Both the position numbers and the translations under genes were made by a program. Source: Ornithodoros turicata (Eukaryota > Arthropoda > Arachnida > Ixodida > Argasidae). From it: a stretch of 64,000 nucleotides of DNA. The notes under the pieces are model-generated. The model saw only the letters and a program-made list of their open reading frames with translations, did not search any database and was not told where the DNA came from. How positions within the stretch are numbered: the stretch's first letter is position 1; the number at the start of each line of letters is the position of its first letter. The stretch lies in assembly GCF_037126465.1 (NCBI RefSeq), contig NC_088204.1:78429807-78493806 (forward strand), read 5' to 3'. This document shows positions 1 to 13,800 of the stretch, piece after piece.

Positions 1-1
1 G

Positions 2-295
2 CGTCTACGACTCAACGTCGCCTTCACCCCTGCGTTCCGTGCTAAGCTGGGTTACAGTAACACGGCGCTGTGCCTAGCTTGCCGCACCCCAGCTACGATC
101 CCCCATATCATCGAGGACTGTGAGCGGTACACGTGTGAACGCCGGGTACTTCGACGCCAACTTGAACTCCTCGACCATAGACCATTCAGCTTGTCCAAAG
201 TACTTGGCCCATGGAGCTCCCCTGAACATCAGTGCCGGGCTCTTCGCTCCCTTTTCGTTTTCATGCAGGCCACTGGACTCCTTGAAGAGCTCTAA
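2..295 (+). pseudogene. 3' end of a non-LTR retrotransposon (LINE) ORF2, truncated by the window edge
   Basis: An open frame runs from base 2 to a TAA at 293-295 with no start inside the window. The translation carries the C-terminal zinc-knuckle-like pattern of LINE ORF2 proteins: CLAC, then TIPHIIEDC, then ERYTCERR, followed by a leucine-rich tail. This pattern follows the reverse transcriptase and RNase H regions in many arthropod LINEs. The sequence after the stop, up to a GTT microsatellite near 426-440, is probably its 3' untranslated tail. Whether the element is intact cannot be judged because its 5' part lies outside the window. Confidence 0.7.
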
Positions 296-1718
296 ACAGA
301 ACTCCGACCTGTCGTTGCTTCATTCTCACCATAATTCATCCTCTCATATTAACCACTGTGAAATGGGGTAGTGTCCTGTGGCTACCACGGGGAAACATCC
401 CATGTCATAATCACTTCTTCATTTATTGTTGTTGTTGTTGTCTTTCACCCCTTCCCAGCGCCGCATTTTTGGAAGGTAGCGGTGGCGTTCCTCATCGTCC
501 CAGTTATTGCTTCCTCAACTTCTACAATACTTTGTACTTCAGCTTACCTTGGTATTTCTGTACAAGCGGTGGACGTTCCACGGATGTTTTATTCTGAGGT
601 TGATTATCATCATAATTCTACGCGATTTCATAGGAGCTATCGCTGTCGTCTGCTACGGTAGTCGTAGATACGCTTCTGCGCGTTCAGAATTCAAATTTCC
701 ATCGTCCAATCGTGGCGTGCCGATGAGTAGCTCCCCTAGCGGATCGTGCGGACGGGCTTCTCATAGGGGCTGCTGATTATGACATGGTCGTTATAATCTA
801 GTAGGTCGTGCCTTTGACTTGGTTTGGTGCAATGAAAATAAAAAGAAGACCAAGGCGTCAACCTGTCCGGCAGTATTGGATTCAGTGCTCGTTTTAGAAG
901 TTGAGACGTCCCACGCTTGGGGGCGTTACCCGTATCGTCAATGGCCATTGGTCCACGGTTATTAGAGGGTTTTAGTATATCGTACGCTATCGCTCTTTGC
1001 GTACGTAAGGGACAGGATTAGTGTCTCTGCGCATGCTCAAGACACAAGCAGAGCTTTGCCCATTGCGTGGAACCACTGCGCTATCTCTCCATCTCGTACG
1101 TACGCAAAGGCGACGGCGTACCGTTGTACTAAAACCCACAATTGAAGACTACCCATGTCACAGGGGTATTACTCTTCGTTCACTGCAATCAGTTGGCCGT
1201 TATATCCAAGAATTTGGTAACGCATATGGAAATCGCTGAGGTGCGTCGTCCTCCGGAAGGGTCGACATCCAACATGGTGTGCTGTGTGCAGGGATTTAGA
1301 GTCTCGCCTCTATCTCTCCCCTCTCTTTATTTCTTTGTCTGTTTTTCTGCAGATGCCCTATTTAGTGCCTAAAATGCCGTGTTGGACTTGCCTACTCGTA
1401 TGATAGCGGCTTCGTTGCACATTCCTGTCAGCACCACTTTCACTATACAGGGTGCTGCACGCGACAGTGACCCCTAATTATTAAAAAATAATAAATGTGA
1501 GATAAAAGTTGGAAACCTTGTGCACGACACTTGTGAATGTTTTTGTCACCCACACAGGTGTTTTCTGTGAGGGTGCCTCATTAATGAGTCTAATTAGCTT
1601 AATTGAACTCAATAATTTGCCAAGGAAAGGTAACTTTTTTTTAGGTTAATTAGAAAGCCCATGGCCGATCAATGCGATTGTACTAACGGAGCCAGGTGAT
1701 TGAACCATATATACATAC
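296..1718. other. Unassigned stretch, LINE tail and a small MITE
   Basis: Bases 296-440 look like the LINE 3' tail ending in a GTT repeat. Bases 975-1124 hold a small inverted-repeat element described separately. I see no supported exon in the rest, although the next exons of the minus-strand MAM gene must lie here or further left. Confidence 0.4.
975..1124. repeat. Small MITE with TCGTACGC-type terminal inverted repeats, copy 1
   Basis: The left end reads TCGTACGCTATCGCTCTTTG and the right end carries its inverse (GTACGTACGCAAAGG...GCGTAC). A second, better preserved copy is at about 13905-14062, where the two ends pair over roughly 35 bases. Exact ends and target duplication are not resolved. 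Confidence 0.55.
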
Positions 1719-1847
1719 CTGACTTGACCGCTTCAGGGAGCTTTCTGAACTCCGCGATGTCGCTCGTTCTTCTAACGTGCACCCACTTCGCCGTCTCTGC
1801 CTCTTCCACGGTCCAACCGCATGTGTCGTACTCAAACTCGCATAGTC
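1719..1847 (-). CDS. MAM domain 5, exon a
   Basis: Acceptor ...catttccag, donor AAGTCAG|gtatgt, phases 1 to 1, length 129. It encodes CEFEYDTCGWTVEEAE and KWVHVRRTSD. No b or c exon for this domain was found to the left, so the gene continues past the window edge. Confidence 0.82.
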
Positions 1848-4800
1848 CTGGAAATGAATACGTGTATAGGAGAGTTGAATTATGTTGCCTGGTGTTGCGT
1901 TCGAAGCCACCAACCCTGTCCCCCATAACCATAAAGGACCAGTGGTTACAGATGGCAGAAGGCCAATGTTATCCTAGTCAGAGTTGTCTCCCCCTTTGTA
2001 GATGTACTATCTCCTTCAGTAGCTCCCTCTGCCGATATCCCCACACCCTAACCAATGTATCAGCCTGGTCAATGAGATGCATACCAATGTCGTCGGCGTC
2101 TGCGTTACAAGGTTCGGGCGTCACCTTAATGTCCGCCAATGCAAGAGGTCCCAGGAACCGTCTGTCAGCTTCGACTTTGAACTCCAGCTTAAAATAAATA
2201 CAAAAGAAGAACATGAAATGCAGCAGAGATCCAACAGCAATTCGTTCATTGCTATCATACTATCTAGTTTTCGTGAATCGCTTTCACTCAACGGTATTGG
2301 CGATAACGGTAACCTAACGGCGTACGGTGTCGAGGAGGACCAATGGGAAGAGGAAGTGACCCTGAAGGGAACCGTCTGGTTGGGCAGCGGCAGAATCTTT
2401 CAGGGAGCGTCTGAGCGAAAACTGTTCACGAAAACTCCCTCCCGCCATACGATCGGAGACCGCAAGTCGAAAGCGTATATTGCGTGTAATATTTTAGTAG
2501 ACCGTTTTCGCATCGCTGCTGCGATAACCGCCACGGCGTTGGTCGCATGGCGCACGCTCAAATCTGGGGGGGCGGGCAGGGGTCCGGACCCCGTCAATTC
2601 CAGACTTAAACGTAGGGTTCAATGGGTCAATCCCAGAATGCACCTGGCACTTGTCCATAGCGGACCCCCCTCGGAAAAATCATAGATCCGCCCCTGCGCT
2701 TGCGCGACGCTATGGGAGCTTTGGTAGCGTACCGCCTGTACGGATCTCCTGGGGTAATAGCGTACCGAGTCATCGGAGACATCACGGTGCGCGTCAGGTT
2801 CGTGCTCCGGGAAGGTTCCCTCTTTCAGGGGATCACTTAACACCTCCAAAGTGTCTTCCGGTGCACGTGCCCGGGTGCACCCTGCGCACCCCTTATTCGG
2901 AGCCGGAGAACGCTGGGGAAGAGCGGGGCCAGTTCCGGAGCGTCACGCATGTTTCGGTGTACTAACTTTCGAATAGACCTGTGCGCCGCCGCGCCGCTGC
3001 CGCCGCCATTTCCCCGCGCTGATGACGCCGCCGGTGGCGCCATCCCTGCCGCCGATATCCTGCGCGCGTTCCGTGTTCCGGTTGGTTCTGCTACGGGGCG
3101 GGAAGCTTAAAGTGGTTTCGCACACTTCTGCCGGTCTTGGCCTCGCGAGTTTTGAACTGTCATGACATCAGAGACTGGATCTCCGTTTTTGAAGCGCGTG
3201 TCGTTGTTCTCTGTTGATAAGAGCTCAAGTCCATTTAAAACGAGCGCGGTGTGGCGTTACTTTGGCACCTTACCGAAGCAGCAAAATGTACTGAAAGTCG
3301 AGTGCAAGAGGGGTGGACGGGTAGGTGGAAGGCCTTGAACAGAGTCGTGAAACTAAAGAACATTGATAAGACACATACCGTCGACCCCTATTGCACTCGA
3401 CTTTCAGTACACTGTGCTGCTTGGGTAGTTTTGCAAGACGGTGACAAGACGCGGAAGATTGGCTCTGATGTCTTCTGCGAGGAGTGCCTGACAGACGCAA
3501 AAGAGAAGGATGGAGATAAGCCCTTCGATAAGTGAGCATGCTGGTACATGAAAATCTTCTCACCGTTGCTGAATGAATGTAAAACATTGGTAAACGGAGA
3601 TGTGTAGAAAACGCTCGAGCTTTGTGGCTCTTCTACTGTCATTATTATTGTTGTTGTTTTCATTCATTCGAGATAGTATTAGGTTGATCCCCATGGGCAC
3701 TGCGAAGGGGCTCAAGGTGGCCGTTGCCCCTCCTCCCCCGCTGGCCGGGTTGATGTTTGTGTATGACAACTATGCCCTCTGTAAAAATTCCCTCTGAGGG
3801 TATAACGCGTGTGCAACCACTGTGCACAGATTGCGTGCTTTCACGGCTTGTTCTGGTCAAAATGTGATCGAAGTAGATCTATTGTTTGTGATAAATTTGT
3901 TACGGTTAGACCCTTCTTTTTTCAAATAAAAAGTGGAACCTTTTTAGGATGTGGTTTCGGCTGTAGTCTAGACAATATACACCTCGCAGGCCACCGGCGC
4001 TTGCGCATGCTTGTGGACGGCTTACACGTTTACGCCCTCGCGCCGCTGATGCCGCCGCCGGTGAAAGTGGCATCGGCGCACAGGTCTACTTTCTAAATGG
4101 CGCAAGCGTTGCAACACGTTCCAACCGCCCATGCTCTTTGTGTTTCGGGAATCATCGGATGTCGGCGGTCAATAGTGATACTACTACAGAGGACTGCTAT
4201 GGTCTTCGGCTGTGTTTACTTAAAAGCAGGCGACAGAAGAAAGCTCGATAGGTGGCGCGTGCTCAGCGGCTCTGGCGCTCGGCTTCCGGATGGCCTCACA
4301 AACATCATTAAGTAGATACACCAAGGGTACGTTCCCCTGAGAACCCGGGATATGGCACTCGGGAGCCTGCCTAACACGCCCACGCGGGTTTTAGGGATTC
4401 GTGAGGAGAAGAGGAGGATTATGCCAACTGTGCGAGAAGCAAGATGGCGATGCGGACCCCAAACATGGAGGTAAGAAACTAAGGAGAGGGCTATAAGATC
4501 GGAGGGCCGTGGGACTCCTCTAGCGGTCGCTCCTGGCAATACCACGCCCATCTAGTTGCCCAGTCACGTGATCCCCACATGTTTCGGCGTTATGGCGGTC
4601 TGCGCGGAGACTTGGAAGTTTAGCAAACCTCATCTTCAGGAAACCTCTTACCTTCAAGGAGTCCATTCGCACAATACTTTGAATGTTATGGGGTGTTTCA
4701 ACATTTGCCGCGTGATAAATCACAGCAAAAGTTGAGCAAAACAGAAGAGAAGCCAGGCAATGTCACGATGACGTACGTACGTCTTCTAGCGATTTTGTGA

Positions 4801-7800
4801 TCCATTGCTTCCACATTGAGATGATCTATCTTGTATTTCAACGGGTGTGATAACTTTTAACTCCAAAGACGTTATGAAAGCGAAAACAAGTTATTCGGCC
4901 GCAGCTCGTTTCTGTATCCAGGTAAGGTACGCCGCGGACATGGAGGACGCCATGTTTTATGACGTCTTGCCGTGACGTTTATGGGTCACGTGTGTGGGCA
5001 ACTAACCACAATGCCATGCGCGGGTCACAGCACGCTCGCTTGCATTGGGAGAGGCGCTTAGGGCATCTCCTTAGTTTCTTACCTCCATGACCCCAAAGCA
5101 TTTTGATGACGCTTAAGCTGATTGCGAGTAACACTTAGTGGGTGCAACGCGATGGATTGCGATAACAGAAGTCCTCAACATCGTAACATCGGAAGGTTTC
5201 GGGGTTCGGGATTTGCGATGCAGGAGCGCTACGACGTCAATTAACCTACCGTCTCCTTTCACGGTGTACTAAAACGTCAACAGGGTCAGTGTCACGTACC
5301 GTGACATCGTTTCGTATTTTCGTACCGTGTGCCATAGCGGGACGTTGCAGAGTCACAGAGTGGTCTACTAAAACCAATCAATATGCTCCGAAGAAATGCT
5401 GCGTCTACCCCGATCATTTTCAAACCTTTGTCGAATATATATATATATTTCTTTTTATTTTTCTGTACCAGATAACTTACCGTGCTCGGGCCCTTATCAA
5501 GCATCACAGTCCTTCTGACCTCGTACCACCTGTCGGCCACTGTACTGTCTTTACTCCAAAAGTACGTGACTGTCTCGGGGTCACCCTGGAGGTTCACCGT
5601 CGCTGTTAGCTGAAATGTGGCGTAGTCCCCAGCAAACATGTGGTAGAAGAAGCGGATGCACATGGGACGTTCCATCTTTGGAATGCTTGCGGAAATCAGT
5701 ATCGGTGTAGGTTCAGATGTGAACGATGTCTTGTTGAGGAAGATGTAGTCGCCTAGTTTGAAGTGTTAGAAACAGAAATGGTCACTTTTTTATGAAGTCG
5801 ACATGTTTTCGCTTCCTTCGTTGAAGGACGCAGTATAATGCCCAGTTCCCACTTGATGCCGCCGGATGTGACGTCTCTCGGCGTTAAGGGACCGCCGAGC
5901 CAAGCGGTTTGATATGCTGAAGGTTTTTCATGGCGTTCGTGAGAAGTAGTGTTGGTGGTGAATGCAGATTGTCGTCGCTGGCATCACAGCTGTGGACATC
6001 GTCACGACCACACTCTTAAAAAGAGGGGTGTACAGAAACTCCTTTTTGGGGAGTACTCCCTCGCCACATACAGGGTGTTCAAAATTAAGCTTTCACGAGC
6101 GCTACGCAAACACAGCGATGACAGGAAACCGGATGATAACTTGACCCTACTTGTGTAAGAAACAGGTGCGGCTAATTACCGGTAAGCACCAGTTTTCTTT
6201 TGTTCGCCTATTTATAAAGTGCTAGTGAAAGCTTAATTTTGAATACCCTGTATATATCCCTCCCTTTGTAGAGACAATTATTCTCCAATAGGGAGTTAAA
6301 GAGTCTCCTCACTCCCTGAAGTAACTGAGGAGACTCCTTTTTTAGAGTAAGTGTACTCTCCAAAAGGGAGTGAAACATGTGGCAAGGAAAAAGAGTTAAG
6401 GTACACATTCTACTTTAAGAGTGTATTGCTTGAGGACGATCATGAAGAAAAGATTGGGTTTAGAAGTAAGCATAATCGGTGGTTGTCCTTCACTCCAAGT
6501 AAGTCATTATAGAGGCCATCAAGGCGGAAAGAAAGCGTCTCTCTCGATTCTCGAGCGATGCGCAGAGAGCGAGCCGCTGGAGGCTACAGCGGCTGCAGGG
6601 TGTCATGCTTGCAGTCTGCAAGAAATTTTTGACGCTTCCCTTCGTAACCTGCAGCAGTCCTCGAGGATGTACGCGATGGTCTCTGGCTTATGGCAGCGCA
6701 TGCAAATTAGCGTCATCCAAGGCTCTCTCAATTCTGAGTAGCATAGAATTAGTAAGCTCTGACCGGGTTCCGAGCCTCTGGAGTGTGTGTTTGGACTTTC
6801 CGTGGGATACCGCGTGGCCGGGAACTTTCGAGGCTGACGTTCCCTTGACCAATGATGCGACGACGTGCAATCTACCCTTTCCTGTTTTTAATGTGCTTCT
6901 TTTTCGTATTTTCATTTTGAACCATTTCGGCTTTTGAACCATTAGGAGTGTCAAACGTAGAAGACGATGGGCTGCAGAAACGTCAGAATGAGAGGAATTA
7001 CGGGCCACTACAAGGTGTCACGCATTCATTGAAAGGCCAGAGGAATCGTCTCGAAGGGCCACGCCAACTCTCGGTACATAGCAGAGACCGCTCCGCTTTT
7101 GTGAGACAACGAAAAATGTCCCTTGGGCGTCATTAGTCACACCCTGACACCGCGTTGGGCGCCATCAAGTGGGAATCACGCATAGGTAAAATAATTCCTG
7201 ATAAGACGTAATGTATTTTATCCCGATAACAAAAGCCGTTACTTTTCATAACTTTACTTTTTAGGCTCTTATGGTTCCAAAAACGGGTAGTTTTTTTTCT
7301 GGGAATACCCTGGATAATAGATACCCTAGATAATTCATGCGGCGCACAACGAAAACAAGATAAGTTCACCTGGAGGAGTGAGCTTCTGTTGACCAAAAAG
7401 GTCCTGCTGACCCTTTCCAAAGAACCAAGTACCTCCTTGTGGCTTCCAAGCGCAGAAAGATTGGCTGATGAACGAACAGCTTAACTTGTCATCCACTGCG
7501 AAAAACGTCGTTGGACTTCATATGGGATATGACATCCGGGTATGTTATAGGGCGATGTAGTTGAAAAATAGAACTATTCGGGTACTGTCGTAAAAGTAGA
7601 TAAGAATAATACTATCAAATGAATATTTAAGTAGAAACGCCACTGTTACGAAAATAGAAATCTTCATACCTTCGTCGGCGATATTGCCGGGGATTTGTTG
7701 GCAGTTATCATCCGTGTAGACCTTGACGTCATCTAGGGCTACATATCCGTCTGAGAAGGGCTTGCTGTTGACTTCAAAATATAACTGCACAAAGAATTGG

Positions 7801-10800
7801 GAAGGAATCGGGTCGCCACCCACTTACACTTCCTTTTATGCCCTTTCAAACTGTACTAATCCTTGCACTCTAACCATCGAAGAGCAAAAATGTACGCGTT
7901 AAAAAAAAATTTAGTTGCTAGAGAAGTCTACGCAAGACGTTTGGCAAAACGTGAGAACCCCCACAGCTATAGTTGGAAGAAACACCCGTCGTCGCAAACG
8001 GTGTTCGACTTTAATGGAAGTGTGACACGGGCATTCTTCAATGATGATTGAGACCAATGGCCATTGAACTAAAGTCGCTGGAAAGTAGAGTCACTAAATA
8101 GAGAGCAGAGTAGCGACAATGGGCCGTGCCGGCGAGCGAGACCGCCATCTTGGTCCCGGCGAGGCTGCGTCGCCTAGCAATGGGATGCCAATCTGCCCCA
8201 TCTTGGAAGGAGAAACCACACGGCACGATCGAGTCAATCGCGGACACCGAACGGCGGCTACGGCGCGGAGAACGAATGCCATGCTATGTACCCCTATTTG
8301 GTTACTCTAGAGGAAAGTACGTCCTCTGATCTTTGCCGCCGCGACCTTGGATCAACAATGGCGGCCGTAGCATGCCAACACACGCTGCGGCCGCCATTGC
8401 TGCTCCAAGTTCTAGGCGCGAAAGGCGAAGGATGGCGTTACTTTCCCTAATCCAGTGACCTTACATTGAACCGGAGACGTCTATATAGAGAGTTTGGCCA
8501 TTAGGAGGAGCCTAACTTGAAGCGCGTCAAGCGACGTCACGGCTGAACGTCCTCGGTCGCCGTGCTTTATTGTTGTCCCCTCGTCAGCCAGTCGCCGACA
8601 CCATATTGATGCTGATCGTTGTTTACAATACCAGGAGGGAACACACGTGCGTACTTCGTCCTTCGAAAACCTTTCGTCTTTGAAATCTTTTGTTTTTTTT
8701 TTCAACACAGTCACCTTACCACGGGCGGCTGTGGGCCATACGCCGGTTATTCATTGCAGATTGCATTCAGCGCGACCATAAAGGTGCGGACCAGCTGACG
8801 GACAGCATAAAAATAGGGCGCAAGGATAAGCGGATTCTGCTTGGATCCAGGCTTTTTGGGCGGTGCAACGATGACTCTGACGTCAAGACAGGCTCCACCC
8901 ATGAGACGCCAAAAGATGAGAGAATGGCCAAACTCTCCCTATAAATGGCGCTGCATTGAACATTCGCGTGGCGCCACCAATTGTGTAACATGTCCACTTC
9001 TCAAAGAGCATTGGATCCAGCGTTCCCTGACAGGCAGTTGTAGTAGTAGGTAGTCACGTCATATCACTTTTCTTCAAAGGTTGATATGTTACACGCTAGG
9101 TGGGCGCTACGCGCACGTTGAATGGTCATTGGCTTGAACCCTCATTGAAGACTGCCCGCGCGACAAAGGGTATAAAGCTCCACTGCGGACTAAATCTCGT
9201 GTTTTCAGAGTTCAACAAATTTATATGCCATTGCAAAGCCTGTGTCTCACATCATATTCCATAAACAAATGTTTCCCCTCTATGTGGCGAGGAAGTGTCA
9301 TAAAAATAATTTATAGTTTTGAGAAGTATGACGTCATAGGGTACACAATCTGCCACGCGTCCTGCAACGTGGCTCATCGAACGTCGATTTCCGTGTCCGG
9401 ACCGCAGCTCCTGAGCATCTTCCAACGTGGGGCAGAGGGCAGAGACCTGGAAGCCGCGCAGGCTGTTGCTAGGATTTAGACGTCAGAGCACGCGGTGATG
9501 TCACTTACTCCTTGGAGACTCCGAAACTACCGAGGTTTTGCGGGTTCTTTGTGAAATTCACGGAAACGCGTGATGTTCCCTGGTGCCACTAACATTTTAC
9601 TTGGTATGGTTTGAGCGAGGTTTCTTCCGTAGTGACACTTTAATTTCGATAGCACTTAGAGAACCCTGACTGCGCCCCCTGGTTTCCTACTGCGTCGTCC
9701 ACGGCATCCCATAGCGTGCGGGTTCCCACACTCGAGCTGTTAGTCAGCAAAACTACGTCAATGGTGGCAGCAACAGAAACATTGTGTAGTTAAGGCTTAT
9801 CGCTTACATGCGTAACACGTGAACTCACTCTGTGTCTGTAGGGTACTCTGAGACGTCCTTGACTCCACTTATCTTTGACGCCGGAGGTAGCGTTCCATAT
9901 CTGCTCCTTTAAAGCCACACCCATGAAGCGGAAGACCTTGAACAAGCGATCAAAGGAATCCTCGATCAATGGAAGAAGAAACAGACATTGTTCCTGGTTA
10001 AACTGATCTCAAGCAGCACGGTGTACTAAAAGTCGAGTGCAATAGGGGTGGACGGGTAGGTGGACGGCCTTGAACAGGCTCGTGAAACTACAGAACATTC
10101 ATAAGATACATGTCGTCCACCCCTGTCGTACTCGACTCTCAGTACATTGTGCTGCTTTGGGGACTTTTTGCTCTGACATTCAGTCATCCTTCAAAGATCC
10201 ATGACCACGAAAGCCTGAGCTGGCACACAACAATAACAACAATAACAGGACGTAAGGTAACCAGGGTGTCGAACCAAAACGTCTTTCGTTCCGGTTCTAT
10301 CATAAACGGTCCGGTACCGGTTCTGCTCCGGAGCAATAAAATAATTATATTTTATTATTATATAAATTTCGCTTTCCACTCACATACACTTATTTTCTTG
10401 CTTTCTCTCCGGTTCTTTCATGACATTTTATGCCGCAGAACGTGATGATGATGATGATGATTTAAAGAAAAAAATTGGAACTGTAGCCCTCATCACGAGG
10501 GCCGGTTACCCCAGATCACCTAAGGAAAGGGATGCCAGACACATCCACCCACACCCACTGGAGATGTCGTGAAGCGGCAACGAACGCCACAGAACGTGAT
10601 ATTCCATCAATGACAGGATTCTGTGCAGGAAGTAAGAACCGCTGCCATTGAAATGAAGCTGAACCATTGTACGCCGACAGGGAGTAAGATGCAAAGCGTT
10701 CGAATTGTTGGACATAAAGCCTGTTGCACTCCTCTGTAAGCAACTCAAGGTCGAACTCAACTGCGCTGCACCTGTTGTAGTGCTATTTTGTCTCCGAAGT

Positions 10801-13800
10801 AACTTGGAAGTAACTCGTTCTTCCTTTTAATTAACTCCCTAACTGCGAGTTACATTTCAAGAAGAACTTCGTTATTAACTTAGCCACATTTTTCGCACGA
10901 TAACGTAACTCGTAACGAATTTCCTTTGACGGGTAACTTCTCAATCTGTTGTTGCAAGTATTAGAAGAGGGAAAGGAACCATCGACGGGGCGACAGGATT
11001 ACGGCGGCCCAACCAGACACTTCAAGGTTCGATGGATTCTCGCCGAAGGCTGGCTAGTAGAATGGCCAGAGAAGCGTATATGGCCATTGCTTCCCTGAGT
11101 AAGCGTTCCTTTTAACTGGTTCACGTGAAAAGGTGCTTGTTTCACTCTGCACAGTGTTTCAGATACTCGGCCAAATTCCTGGTCGTGGATCTTGTTCACC
11201 AGCTGGCCTGCGTGTATGCTGTTTTATCTGCGGTGCATGTTTTGCTATTTGCTCTTTGAGAGCTTGGTAGGTTTAAGATGCTTTTCCGTCATTGCTCAGT
11301 GACTATCCTACGCCTTGGTTAATAAAATAACGGTAATCAGGCGATCTGCGGCACCAGAACGGCGAAGGTTCGGTCCTTCGTGATCGGTAATGTCTTATTT
11401 GCCAATTCTGAACGGCGGCGTACGCTGTGGTATTTGCCGGTGCGTATTTTTTTCCCCTGTATTTAGCCAGCAGAAGCGAACACAGTATTTGAAGTATTGT
11501 GCGTAGAATTCCATTGGTTCATATTTCCTGTTGAGAGAGGTTAGAATGTATGATAGAAAAGATGTATGGCGTACGAAAAGAATGTACGATGCAGTTCTAC
11601 TTCTGCGCCGTAGATGCCGTTCTTGGGTTGAACCACGACCTGCTAGATTGTAGCGACCCTGTGATCATGGGCAACTGCTGTGCAGGCCCCGTCCGCGCTA
11701 TCCACTAGGGGCGCTACTCATCGGCCCGCGAGATCACCACCATGATTGGATAAAGGAAATTTGAATTTTGAACCTGCAGGAGCGGACATACGACCATGCA
11801 GACGACGGCAACAGTTCACATGAAAACTGGACTGAATGGTGATTATAAGCGTTTTACAAATTTAGCAAGAAAGCATATTCCATGGGACGTGCAACGCTTA
11901 TACAAAAACCGCTATGAGGAGCGGGGAGGGGTGCAAATGACGTTGTCGCTATAATCTAGTAGGTCATGGGTTGAACACTGATTATAGACGCTATCACGTT
12001 ACGACAGACGTTATCACAGATTTATGCGATGGCGTATATGCAACTCATTGCCTAATACCGCAGTCGGACGGCAAACCTAAGGCCGTTAGCGGAACTGCGG
12101 TTCTTCACCTGTTGCCCAACCATCATTGCGAACGACATCGACCTCTGCCCTGATTTGTTGAAAACGGGAGGCGTACACCTTTTTTGTGACAATTATGCAG
12201 TTCATAATAGCTACAAAAATGGCGTCCGCCTCCTGTTTTCAACAAATCAGGGCAGAGAACGATTTCGTTCGAAATGATGGTTGGACAACACGTGAAGTAA
12301 CTGCCGTTCCGCTAATGGCCTTATAGGTTTGCCGTCTGACAATAAGACGAGGCGGTCTCGAGGAAAGGGACCCGTCTGGAGGCACTGCTACTCCTGCAAA
12401 GACTTCAGGAAAGATCACCTTGAAATGAGCAACGTCGTTTCCTGAGATGCTGTACCAGAAATCGACGCACTGCGTCTTTCTTAGGTCGAGAGCGATGACG
12501 TCACTCGCGAGAATTGCAGTCTCGCTGGGAAGCCTTCCGCTCGTGCTCACGTACACGTAACCACCTGTAAAATCAGCGAACCTTTCGTACATTCTTAATG
12601 AATTCAGTAATGGACCTTTTTCACATACGCGTCGCATCCTAGTGCACTCTAAGAAAAAAAGGAGTACTTTTACTCCTTTTGGGGAGTAATTGCATTGCCA
12701 CAAAAAATAGTCCCTTTCGGGAGTAAATGCACGGGAGTAAATGAATGTCACAGAGTGAAGACCGGATTTCACGCGCTGTTGTAAGAGTCCCAGGTACATA
12801 ATTGGTGCGCATGCATGGAAATACTTTGAAGCAAACTGTCAATCGTGATATATTGAGTGATATAAAATATTGCGCCATACTAGGGCACACTTTGCGAAGG
12901 AAGATGCGCTAACTGTTTCTTACTCTCTGTGGCTGGAAAATTGCTACTTGGTCTGAGTTATACAGCCTTATTTCGTTCAAATTGACCAAGGGCACATATT
13001 TACGTAGACTGTTGCATTCAGGAGACCATTCGCGAAGTTTAGTGACAATTTGCAGTCCTGGGGAGTAAATGTCGGGACTAAATGTTGGGTTAGAGGACTA
13101 AAATGGGGAGTAATTGCACACTAGGGGAGTAGAAGCTGCAATTACTCCCCGTTTTACTCCTTTTTTTCTTAGAGTGTGGCCCTCCAGAGAACTAGACTTG
13201 GAGCGCGTCAAAACAAATGTAACACAAAAGATAGAAACATGTCCGGAGTGGGACCGACGAGCTCGCGCCGTTCGTGCGGTCTCCCCATTGGTCTCCACTT
13301 CTGCCATCCCCATATACTGCGCCACCCAATGAAGACGGAGGTAACCCTCTCTGGTGCCTCAAGGTCATGCGCATGCACATACGCCGTTGTGAAAAAGTAC
13401 CATTGAGTAATTAATTTGCAATTGAGTGTTGATGAGTTCAGTATCACAGCGGATCCTATACCTCTATCCCTTTCACCGGTGACTAGAGTGAGGTGCCTTA
13501 CAGTTTAATACTGAACTGAATAACGGTAATTGAAGAAGAGGTACCAGGAGTGAGATTCGAATCACCATCCTCTGACTGCCGGTCGCATATGCTACCGAAA
13601 CACCGCGTCACGTGTCTTAGAGGTCACTCAAAAACACAAAGTGGAGTTCAGAATAAACGCTCTCCACGCGCCCTGTTTTCCCGTCTTTCCCTCTCCACGC
13701 ACCGTGCATGCGCGCCGTGCCGTGGCTACAGACATACCACGCCGGGATTCTTTCGTAGCCGGGATTCTAATGCTAACGCATTAAAAAAAAGCCAGAACTG

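Noticed and set aside
2077..2685. A 202-codon plus-strand open frame
   Set aside because: It is antisense to MAM exon 2085-2187 and shows no domain, signal or splice context.
12239..12799. A 186-codon minus-strand open frame taken as one exon
   Set aside because: Only the central part (12419-12564) is MAM-like; the ends run into a MITE on one side and the 532-bp element on the other.
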